From positions 434,001-498,000 of the forward strand of contig PSQN01000017.1 in assembly GCA_002989075.1 (NCBI GenBank): a stretch of DNA of 64,000 nt, in the 5' to 3' direction. This DNA is from Arthonia radiata. Its lineage: Eukaryota > Ascomycota > Arthoniomycetes > Arthoniales > Arthoniaceae. Below, in pieces: positions 55,495 to 64,000 of the stretch. The notes under the pieces are model-generated. The model searched no databases, was not told the origin of the DNA, and was given only the letters and a program-made list of their open reading frames with translations. Position 1 is the stretch's first letter. Each line of letters opens with the position of its first letter. The translations under genes were made by a program, and so were the position numbers.

Positions 55495-56216
55495 GGCTTG
55501 CAAGCGCACACTGATCAGCAGCTTCCACTCACACTCTCCTAACGATTCAAGACTCAATGCAAACGAAACGAACATGAATGGATCACGACTTGGCGCAACG
55601 GATATATAAAAAGGTAACGACACTCACGACGAAGCATGGCATCTGCGAATAACGACTGATGGAATGATTCACGATCGGATACGAGTTTCTATGAATACAA
55701 AGAAGACCTCGCAAGAGGACATAGATGTCCGTACGCAATTTAGCAGCGTTCGCAGTGGCGATCATATCAATATTATCCTGCTCTTGAACGCCACAAAGAT
55801 GCTCATGTGTGATTGAACCGAGTGTACCTGCGTCTGTGTGTGGACGGATCTGTTTCCATGACACAGACCAGGCTGGCAGACTGGTGGGCTGCACTCGACC
55901 TCAGTGGGCGCCCCTTCACCTGCGTCTTACTGAACAAAGTAATAGTCTCTATCTTGAGATCCAAAGGACGCTCGTGCACTGGTGGCTCTAAGCGCCGTCA
56001 CACCTCTCTCCACTCTCACTACCCAATCAGCGCTCGTGTTGCAGGACTGTCCCCATTCTTGAAGAGAGCCTCGTCTGCAACTTGATCGTCCTCGCCGCGA
56101 GGTCGACTTAAGCGCCCACTCGCCCAACATGGCCATGCAGCGCTTTCTCTCCTCTTTCCGTCCCTCATATGCTCACTGCGCCCGCTGTCGCCTTGCTGAG
56201 CGCCTGACCGACGACC
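55495..56216. other. Intergenic, about 0.7 kb
   Basis: 3' region of the dsRBD-like gene and 5' region of the next gene on the same strand. A minus-strand frame at 55583-55894 lacks features. Nothing called. Confidence 0.4.
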
Positions 56217-57758
56217 ATGTGTAGCTCACTACGCTCATTATTAGCTGCAGCTGGTCTGCACTGTTTGCTACCGACTTTGGCTGTCGCTCTACCTCCAGAG
56301 TTGTGGAACTTCGATCCAGACTACAGCACGGCAAGACCGCCTCTAGAAAGCATACCGCCACTTTCAAGGCATGCGACAGACGATCCATCACTTCTGAAAT
56401 ACCAAATCTTGGGAATTGTTGGTGGTTACGTGTTGACTGTGCTGTTCCTCTTCACCTTGCTGCTCACTGTTGGTCGGAGACTACGTCGCGCAGCACAGTC
56501 GTCGCAAGGAACGCTGTCTATGGAAATGGTGAAACCAAATCGCTGGATGCAAGACCCGTCGCCAGTCGTAAAGAATCAAGGAGCTTTCCAAAGATGGCCA
56601 AAGAAAACGCCGACGGAAAGTCCCGCTTCGTCCTTCGCGCCAACATTCGACAACGGGGTGGTACTGTCCCACAGAGCCCAACAAGAGCAGGAGATGGAGC
56701 GCCTCTATGAAGCTGTGCTTCAGAATGAAACGAAAGCCCCAAAGTCGATTTCGGTCAAAGAGCATGAGATCGCAGCGGGTCATGCGCACACCAGGAATCT
56801 CTCGAACGCGTCTAAGCGAAGCTTCTCACAGCGAAGACCGCCTCAGCTTGCAAACCAAGATCAGAACGAGCATGGTCCAACATCTCCTCGATCAATTTCG
56901 TCAAGCCATCAACAGGGCGGCTATCAAATGAGTAACAACAGCAGATACAGCGTTCAATCCGACGCTTCCTCCACCAAGAGCAAGAGCACCACGGCCTCAG
57001 TCGCTGCATCGCAAAGCCGAATGAACAAGAACAAAAACGCAAAGTCGCTTCGCAAGCTTAATATTTCGGCGCCAATGCCGACCAACAAATATCCAGGCGT
57101 AGAGAAAGACGAGGAAGCGAGTACGCCACTCTCACCACGGTATCCTGACCAAGCTGAAGCTCTGCCGGTTCCGTCCCGCGAACGACCCATCACGCCAATC
57201 GTCGATGAGTTCGATCAGCAGGAGTCGAGTGTTACAGGGCCATACACGTACGAGCAGCTTGATCAGCCACGTCCACTGCCACGGCCAGCACCGCAACGCA
57301 TCAACACCAATTTGCACGATCCCAAGTCACCCCCACCTCTGCCACCTCCTCCTAAGGATCTTTCTCCAATCTCTGCTAACTCATCTGCGAACCCTTTGCC
57401 ATTCCGACAGTACCAGTCCGCGGCAAGCGTGACGTCTCTGGGCGGGCCAAGCGCGGGCCCGATCTCGCCTGGGCCCACAAAGACGACGCTGCTCTCACCT
57501 CGTCGTGAACGCTTCGGTGGTCAAAGCCATCCGGCCGGCTTCATAGGCATGAACCAGCCCAGTGCAGGCTTAGGCAGCGCAGGCCTCGCAACGCCGTACA
57601 GTCCTTACATGCCCTTCACGCCAATGACACCGGTGACACCGAGGATAGCGACGAGAGCAGAACGGAAGCAAAGAAGGAAGGAAGAGGGACGGAGGGTAGC
57701 CAATGCAGACCAGGATTTGGTGAAGGATGAGAAGGAGCTTTGGAGAGCTGGTTATTGA
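56217..57758 (+). CDS. Conserved fungal single-pass membrane protein, disordered tail
   Basis: Single exon, 513 aa, ATG at 56217. A signal peptide covers about residues 1-25 (SLLAAAGLHCLLPTLAVALP). A short lumenal or extracellular part of about 35 residues (PPELWNFDPDYSTARPPLES) follows, then one membrane span at about 64-86 (ILGIVGGYVLTVLFLFTLLL) and a basic stop-transfer RRLRR. The long tail is Ser/Pro/Gln-rich and polar, with proline clusters (PPPLPPPPKD) and a conserved C-terminus, PYMPFTPMTPVTPR then TRAERKQRRKEEGRRV, ending KELWRAGY. I recognise the C-terminus as widespread in filamentous ascomycetes. Topology suggests type I with a cytosolic tail carrying likely SH3-type and Ser/Thr-Pro phosphorylation sites. 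Function unknown. Confidence 0.8.
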   Translation: MCSSLRSLLAAAGLHCLLPTLAVALPPELWNFDPDYSTARPPLESIPPLSRHATDDPSLLKYQILGIVGGYVLTVLFLFTLLLTVGRRLRRAAQSSQGTLSMEMVKPNRWMQDPSPVVKNQGAFQRWPKKTPTESPASSFAPTFDNGVVLSHRAQQEQEMERLYEAVLQNETKAPKSISVKEHEIAAGHAHTRNLSNASKRSFSQRRPPQLANQDQNEHGPTSPRSISSSHQQGGYQMSNNSRYSVQSDASSTKSKSTTASVAASQSRMNKNKNAKSLRKLNISAPMPTNKYPGVEKDEEASTPLSPRYPDQAEALPVPSRERPITPIVDEFDQQESSVTGPYTYEQLDQPRPLPRPAPQRINTNLHDPKSPPPLPPPPKDLSPISANSSANPLPFRQYQSAASVTSLGGPSAGPISPGPTKTTLLSPRRERFGGQSHPAGFIGMNQPSAGLGSAGLATPYSPYMPFTPMTPVTPRIATRAERKQRRKEEGRRVANADQDLVKDEKELWRAGY

Positions 57759-58473
57759 GATCGGATGATAAGCTGGATCTAAGGAAGTGCTCCACCATTT
57801 GAGATCATGGCGCAAGCCCAGAAACACCATTTGGGTTTCATCTGATCGCTTTAACTTTTGCTCGTGTTTCTGGTTGCACAGTCATCTCAACCTCATCTTG
57901 GATTGATGTGGGGGCGCGCGGACGTTGCACCGCCTCACGCAGTCAGTGGGAACACGTGGATCAGCAATACTTGGTAGCTATCACAACAGCTGTCTCCAGA
58001 TTTGGCTGAGTATCATTGTGATAGAGAGACAAGCTTTATGAAGATGAGACCACGGGCGTCTTCCGGAAGCCGAGAAGGGTAAGCTGGATGCTTGGAAAGA
58101 GGGCTGGCCGCAAGCTACTGCCCTTTGCATCTCGTTCATCTGCTGCGCGCTCACTCTTGCTCTATCCATTTGTATATAGACCTTTGTGTCTGCTATCATC
58201 CCTCTACTCCAAGTGCACTCGTCGATCACTGGCAGATATTCATCACCTGGGCACGGACGAATGCGCCCTAACCGCCCTCGGCACCGTATCATCTCCTCAG
58301 CGGTTCGAGGTCTCGAAACATGCTGATGACACCCGCTCTTGGCCCCGTCGACGGACACGACGCTCTATTTTGAGCCTGCGAACTCCTTTTCCTGTTTCAC
58401 AAGATCTACTGCGTATCTGCTGCCTGCAGTGTAACTGCTCTGCCTCGAAGACGCGACAGGCACTTTTGGCGAG
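57759..58473. other. Intergenic, about 0.7 kb
   Basis: Between two same-strand membrane-protein genes. A plus-strand frame at 58088-58492 overlaps the next start in another frame and has no features. Not called. Confidence 0.4.
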
Positions 58474-60173
58474 ATGGCGCCGCCTGCCTTAACGCATACC
58501 CTTCACTCACGTCAGGATGCTGCAGCCACTGGTGGCATTGTGGTAAGTTCTACGTTTCCAGAGCCTGATTATACCTCTCAATGGCCGTCGCACAGTACTG
58601 ACGAGATCCTCAACCTCAGGGAGCGATTGTAATCGTCGCACTAATATGTCTCGCTCTCCTCTCATATCTGGGCCTACGTCGCCTACGCGCTCGTCATGAG
58701 AGTCCGAGATTCATCCCGACTCAGTATCTCAAGAAGAAGTATACCACGTGGACACCCAATGTCGTCAAGAAAAAGCGAGCGTCCATTACCGTGGATCGGC
58801 GGACCGTACAGGAGCGACGAACCTCCTCACCAGCCAACGCACTTCAACGTCTCTCGCGCATGGGCGAAAACGCACTTGGCAGAAACCATGATGGCACGGC
58901 AGATCATCGAGCATCGATTCGTAGTATCATGACATTGCCTGCATACTCGGCGGACGCAAGAGAACACGAGCAAATCATTGGACGCGAGGGAGAGCGAGCA
59001 GGCATCGACACGGTCGTGGAATACCCAGAGGACGAGGAAGAAGGTGAAACTCGTCGCGAGGAGGAGATGGAGTCACTCTATCAAATTCGAGTCAGACGAC
59101 GAGAGGAACGCGCTGCTCGCGAGGAGCGTAGAAGGCTCCGCCGTGAGGCACGCGCGAGGAATGATCGAGAAGCCCTGGAATCCCTACGAGAAGAGAGCAG
59201 ACGTGCTCAGAACAATAACGCGGGAGATAGCTCGCGTGACGAAATGACCGCTGCGCGAATGCTGGAGGAACATCGCAATCAACAACGAGGACGCCGAATG
59301 GCCAGCGTCGACTATGCTGAGGTTGGCGTCGCAAGACATGACGGCAGCCGTCTGCGAGCTAACTCAGCTGAGTCGGATCGGCCGCTGCTCTCGTCGGCTG
59401 CTTCGATGTCTGGTCGGAACCGTGGGCTTAGTGAGCCACAGACTCTGCCATTGCCCAATAGCAGCGCCGTCACGCTACCTCCGAACGGTCATGCATACCA
59501 CCAAAGCAACTCATCACTCTCAAGATTCACGACCAACGCTGCTGACATATCCGATATGGAAGATGATGTAAGTGACGCTGAAGGCGGCGACCAGCGCCCT
59601 GGTACATCGCGAGGTCCGAGCGCACAAGATAGCCGTCCTGGCACGGCCAACAACGGAAGGGGCATCTACAATGGCGGCAATGGGTGGTCAGGCACTCGAA
59701 GCAGCATCGACTTGGCTAACCACTCGCTCGACACACTACCGCGCGAACATCCACCCGGCTATGAAGAGTCAGTTCGAGGACAGTCCAGTGTGGACGTCAG
59801 TCGGCACTACAGTGATCCAGATGTCCCCGAGATCCCTGAACCTGATTCAAATCAATCATCCTACAGTCGCGGTCGCAGGTTTGGATTGCCCAAGGGATGG
59901 GGTGGCCGCAAGCAGACGAGAGATGAAGAGATGGGCCGTGAGATGGAAGTGCGAACGCCTACGCCAAACCAACAGCGTTCGTCGACAGCAGGTGTTCAGT
60001 CGCGACCCGAAAGCATGCAAACCCCCCTATCCGCAGCGCCACCATACGAAAGTCCAACATCAGCTGGTGCGCCGCAGCTGCCAAATTTGACCCTGATCCC
60101 CTCGATCGAGATTACCCCCTTCACTCCGCTATCCGGAAATGGTGAGAACGACGAGCGCGCTTGGCCGCTATGA
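58474..60173 (+). CDS. Single-pass membrane protein with PPGY motif
   Basis: Two exons, 58474-58542 and 58620-60173, around a 77-bp intron, give 540 aa. Exon 1 is MAPPALTHTLHSRQDAAATG plus GIV; exon 2 opens with the single span GAIVIVALICLALLSYLGLR (about 24-43), then basic residues. No cleavable signal is evident, so a short outside N-terminus and a cytosolic tail are likely. FIPTQYLKKKYTTWTP follows. A highly charged Arg/Glu helix lies at about 145-215 (RREERAAREERRRLRREARA). The rest is disordered and acidic/Ser-rich, with PPGY at residues 401-404 (REHPPGYEESV), a PPxY-type ligand for WW domains, and a conserved-looking end, LTLIPSIEITPFTPLSGN. By architecture it could be a Rsp5/Nedd4 adaptor; that is inference only. 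Confidence 0.8.
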
Positions 60174-60929
60174 GGCTTGAATATACCCTTTGGAGAACGA
60201 CGTGGCTGACGGGGGGGGGGACGAGAACGAGATGATAAACCATATTCTAGACGATGTTATGCACTGTATGATATGATTATAGTAATGAAGACGAATTTGG
60301 CAATCCTTATGCGATGATCTCCGTACCTGCGCAAGCCTGCGTCAGCTGCGTCTTAGGGCGCAAATAAGCGAGTGTATGTGCCGGGTGCGGATGGATTTGA
60401 TTCTCTGAGAAGTTATCGCTGCTGTGGCAGACGGGCAGAACCATGCCGCAGGTACATGGATACAGTATCGATGCATTGACTGGAAGCGACCCGCCCACCG
60501 GGTGTGCAGTCTGTCAAGTCTGTACAACGTGGTATAAGCGCTAATTTGGTACTCGGCCGAGAGCAGAAGGCAGCCTGATTATCTTATCAATCTCCGGGGA
60601 GCACCGGGACTGATGTAGAATAAACTCTCGAACCGTCGTAGCCACGCTCGCGTACTACACCCTCCATCCTCCATTGTCCCCAGAATTGTGCAGCTGCTGC
60701 TTTTATTGGACCCTCGGTGTGTTGCCTGTCCCCATCACCCATGTTTCTCTTGAGTCGAGCATGTCCTCATCTCGGCCCTCCACCTCGTCTTAAATGTCCA
60801 ACAGCTTGAAATTTGCCTCTCTCTCTCTCTTTCTCGCTCTCTTTCCTTTACGTATTTATTCACTTCTGCTTCAGTAGACGTCCTTGCACATTCGCTCTTC
60901 GTTGCATCTCTCGTAGGTCTGCCTGCACG
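60174..60929. other. Intergenic, about 0.76 kb, with G10 run
   Basis: 3' region of the PPGY gene and 5' region of AIM32. It contains a 10-G homopolymer at 60211-60220 and a CT-rich tract before the AIM32 start. Confidence 0.5.
60815..60847 (+). promoter_or_regulatory. CT-rich tract in the AIM32 promoter or leader
   Basis: A near-perfect run of CT dinucleotides about 85-115 bp upstream of the AIM32 ATG. Pyrimidine tracts just before transcription starts are common in fungal promoters. That role is inferred. Confidence 0.5.
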
Positions 60930-62115
60930 ATGTCGTTGAAGAACACCCTGAAGAAGCTGAACCCGCTTGCGTCTGACGGTGCATCTCCCCCACCACCCAG
61001 CGGTTACATCTTCCCCTCCACGCACCCCTCCATCGACGGCGAAGAATGCCTTCACGATTGCGAAACATGCACAATCCATCTACCCAAGAAGTTCAGCATC
61101 GACGAGACCGACCACATCTATGGCGAGATCAATGGCTGGAGCCGGCATCTCATCGTAGCGACGGGGAAAAGCGATTGGGTGCGAGAGGTGTCTGATGAGA
61201 AGGGGAGCGTGATGGAGGCGGTGGGAAAGTGGAAGGAGAATGTGGAGAAAGCTGGCAAGGGAAGCGATGCTGTAAGTTGACATTTGACTGCTCTTGAGTC
61301 CCACCCACAAATCGGACCGGGACACCCAAATATACTGGTCGATGGCTGACGACGAACAGAAAGTCATGCTCTCAGCATCCAACATACCCTTGCCTGATGC
61401 TCCGCACACGAACGGCGACGCCTCCACCTCTGAGTCCGTGACCGAACAGCAAACACATGGCACGACTGTCCTACTCCTCCCTTCCTTCACCATTCTCTCT
61501 CATGTCACGCCCACATCCATACCTTCACTCCTCAACTCACCATATTTTCGAGACGCACCGACCAACACCTCATCCTTGACTGCCTCCGACTCCGCGCCGT
61601 TAGTAGACTCCCTCCCCGCCGGGATTCAAGCAAGATCGTGTCCGCACGACTACCTCATCCTCCTCTGTAGTCAAAAGACTCGTGACGCCCGTTGCGGTCA
61701 GTCTGCTCCGTTACTGAAGCGGGAGCTCGAGCGTCACTTGCGTCCATTGGGGCTCTATCGCGATCTCGATGACGAGCGGCCTGGTGGCGTCGGCATATAC
61801 TTCATCAGTCACGTCGGCGGACACAAGTATTCCGCGAATATGTTGATCTACCGGAGCAACAAAGCTGCCAAAGCAGACGGGGCCACAAATGGGTCCGCCA
61901 ACGGCACCTCGAACGGTGTGCAGTCGGCGAGCAATGGCACAACCACAAACTTCGCCGACGGAAAAGAAGCAGCGCAGTGCATTTGGCTCGCGCGCATCCG
62001 TCCTGAGGACTGCGAGAATCTCGTGCGATACACGCTGTTGCAAGGGAAAGTTGTCAAGCCCGCGCGACAGCTGCGAGGTGGGTTTGACAGGGCGCAGGGG
62101 AAGGTGAGTTGGTGA
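60930..62115 (+). CDS. AIM32: Aim32-like thioredoxin-fold ferredoxin
   Basis: Two exons, 60930-61271 and 61360-62115, around an 88-bp intron (GSDA|KVMLSASNIP), give 365 aa; yeast Aim32 is 311. The start MSLKNTLKKLNPLASDG is basic and Leu-rich, possibly a weak mitochondrial signal. HDCETCTIHLPKKFSIDETD, GEINGWSRHLIVATGKSDW and NTNGDAS lead to the thioredoxin-like C-terminal domain. There CPHDYLILLCSQKTRDARCG and HVGGHKYSANMLIY carry the paired Cys and His of the sucrose-cleavage/Suc-Fer family that hold a [2Fe-2S] cluster. The end is ENLVRYTLLQGKVVKPARQL. Yeast Aim32 acts in mitochondrial redox quality control and inheritance. A Gly/Ser/Thr-rich insert near residue 285 is lineage specific. Confidence 0.9.
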
Positions 62116-62534
62116 TGGAGATAAGATTGATCCGCTTGCGCAAGCGCTTCAACATCCATCAAGACATGCATCATATGCAGGAGTTACCAGTTACCCAGGA
62201 TGAGAGTCAACAAAATAGAGTTTGCTGCAGCATGATAGAATAAGACAAACAGCATGAATAGATACCAGAAACATCTGAGACTGCGTCTATTTGAGACTTG
62301 GCATCGTGGTACATCCGGTACATGCTCTTCTGCACGACACAGGGGCGTTGTCTGATCATGCACGACATTTTAGTTTCACTGGACCCTCGCTAGCTTTGCT
62401 CGCTAGCTGCATGGCCATCCGAGCATGCGAGTACACCAGGAAAATGACTATCATTGACAGCTACATAGGTGTAGTACTTCACATAGGTATCCCAAGGTCT
62501 CGGCGACTGCTGAAGTACATGCTGTATGTGCCAA
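62116..62534. other. Intergenic, AIM32 to decarboxylase
   Basis: 419 bp between same-strand genes. Nothing specific recognised. Confidence 0.4.
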
Positions 62535-64000
62535 ATGTCTAACCTGGGCATGGCCGACACCACCACCTCGGCCCACGACGCGGTCCAGAACCACATCACC
62601 TCTCTTCTCGCAGAGCCGCAACCCACCCTCCCGTCGCGAGAAGACCTTCAACACGCTGACAAGCACATCCACCGCACCCTCCCGTCTTCCGGCCTAGGTC
62701 TACAAGACACAACAAACCATCTCCTCAATGACATAACACGAGGTACACCCCCGCCGCTTCTATACCAACCATCCACCACCCACTACCACTATTCCTCCTC
62801 TTCTGGTGACGCCCTCCATGGTTCCGTCCCTTCCTCCAGTAATCATCCATTCCTGCATCTACCCACTAATCAAAACAAGGCCTGAATGCCTCCTCCCTCT
62901 CCCAACAGTACTACGGCTTCGTAACCGGTGGCATCACGCCCGCCGCCCGCCTTGCCGAGTCTCTTGTCAGCGTCTACGACCAAAATGTGCAGGTCCACCT
63001 GCCTGCAGAAACCGTCGCCACGACGGTGGAAGACGCGGCGCTCCGCATGCTGCTTCAGCTTTTTGAGCTGGATGAGCGTGAGTGGAGCGGTAGGGCGATG
63101 ACTACGGGCGCGACGGCGGGGAATGTGATGGGGTTGGCTTTGGGACGGGAGGCGGTGGTGGCTGAGGCTTTGAGGAGGGCTGGGGAGGAAGTGGTGGAGG
63201 GGGAGGGGTTGCTTGAGCGTGCTACGAGGGCTGGGGTGGGTTTTGTGATTTTGATAAAGTAGCGGTGAGGGTGCGCTGACTGTGATGTAGGTGAAGAAAG
63301 TGAAGGTGTTGATGACGGGCGCGCATAGTAGTCTAGGGAAGGCGGCGAGTGTGGTGGGGATAGGGAGGTGAGGCGCTCGTTTGTGATGGGAAGGGTGATT
63401 GAACTGATCGTGTGCAGTGCGAACCTCATCGACGTGAGTAAGCCCGACTCGATCGAATCCGACATAGACCGGCTAGAAGACGAGTTGAAGGAAGAGGGCA
63501 CAGCGAGCATCGTGGCCGTGAGCGCGGGCGAGGTGAACACGGGGTGGTTTGCAACGGCCGGCTACGAGGACATGAAGAGGTTGCGGATTTTGTGCGATGA
63601 GAATGGCGCGTGGATACATGTTGATGGCGGTGAGTGATGCCCCTTACCTCTCGCGTTCTCAATGGTAGAGGCCAAGGATCGCTTGGGCGCACGCTGAGGA
63701 TCGCTGACACGACCGAGCCTTTGGCATCTTCGCCCGCTGCCTCCCGGACCGGCCTGAATACGCGCTCCTTCATGTCCATACCGCGGGCCTCGAATGGGTG
63801 GATGTACGTCTCCCTATGCTTCCCCCACACGGCGCTTCCAAGCCCCTCCCTCCGTACCTCACGCCAGCCAACCCACCACACCCGCTTATCTTCCCCTCCA
63901 CCCCTGTCCGCACTCTAACACCCCACAGTCCATAGCCGCTGACGCCCACAAACTCCTCAACACCCCCTACGACGCCGGCATATTCTTCACGCGGCACCCC
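62535..64000 (+). CDS. Group II PLP-dependent (aromatic/tyrosine-type) decarboxylase, 5' part
   Basis: Six exons are visible: 62535-62742, 62880-63235, 63291-63367, 63418-63629, 63718-63803, and 63929 onward, cut by the window edge. All phases agree. The text reads SLSQQYYGFVTGGITPAARL, then TTGATAGNVMGLALGRE, KVKVLMTGAHSSLGKAASVV, SAGEVNTGWFATAGYEDM and WIHVDG|AFGIFARCLPDRP. HVDGAFG carries the Asp that holds the PLP ring nitrogen. The last exon has the Schiff-base lysine in ADAHKLLNTPYDAG. Family members decarboxylate aromatic amino acids or related substrates; the substrate here is not decided. In-frame ATGs at 62526 and 62550 are alternatives. Introns 1, 4 and 5 (137, 88 and 125 bp) are longer than average. 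Confidence 0.88.

Noticed and set aside
1-64000. CRISPR arrays, operons, riboswitches, rRNA genes
   Set aside because: No spaced direct repeats or rRNA sequence seen, and the eukaryotic gene structure makes operon-type features inapplicable.

Overview
The window is nuclear DNA of a filamentous ascomycete. A Dothideomycete is my best guess, from general protein style rather than from a diagnostic marker. Evidence: genes are interrupted by short GT..AG introns, mostly 46-90 bp and often with a CTAAC/CTGAC-like branch site. The gene set is typical of such fungi: a siderophore hydroxyornithine acyltransferase, a Sln1-type hybrid histidine kinase, a Zn2Cys6 regulator, Atg18, and CAF-1 Cac2. Most genes had to be assembled from exons; 24 protein-coding loci are called, 14 of them with introns.

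Layout. 0.2-10.5 kb: an RraA-like aldolase-family gene, a SidF/SidL-like acyltransferase, DLT1, a twin-CX9C protein, and the SLN1-like osmosensor kinase. 10.5-20.3 kb: a gene desert of almost 10 kb with a 35-N gap set between two poly-G runs. I see only one plausible small spliced gene in it (72 aa). 20.3-35.4 kb: a disordered conserved fungal protein, threonine synthase, an atypical SDR, ribosomal protein L26, a large C2H2/AT-hook protein, and a membrane-anchored ZZ/EF-hand protein. 35.7-48.9 kb: a TBC Rab-GAP, ATG18, CAC2, a 92-aa Cys-rich protein with an unusually long intron, and a Q-rich Zn2Cys6 factor. 50.8-64 kb: farnesyltransferase beta (RAM1), a Dabb protein, a dsRBD-like gene assembled from two exons 311 bp apart, two neighbouring single-pass membrane proteins with disordered tails, AIM32, and a group II PLP decarboxylase cut by the right edge.

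The genes do not form one pathway. This is mostly ordinary housekeeping and regulatory DNA. No secondary-metabolite cluster, CRISPR array or recognisable mobile element was found. The most unusual points are: the dsRBD-like gene, whose intron holds a perfect 15-bp inverted repeat overlapping a possible 39-nt in-phase cassette exon; the cryptic 72-aa gene in the desert; a one-TM protein with a PPGY motif; and several conserved but functionally unnamed proteins. All exon borders are read by eye from frame, splice signals and family similarity. No alignment or transcript data were available.
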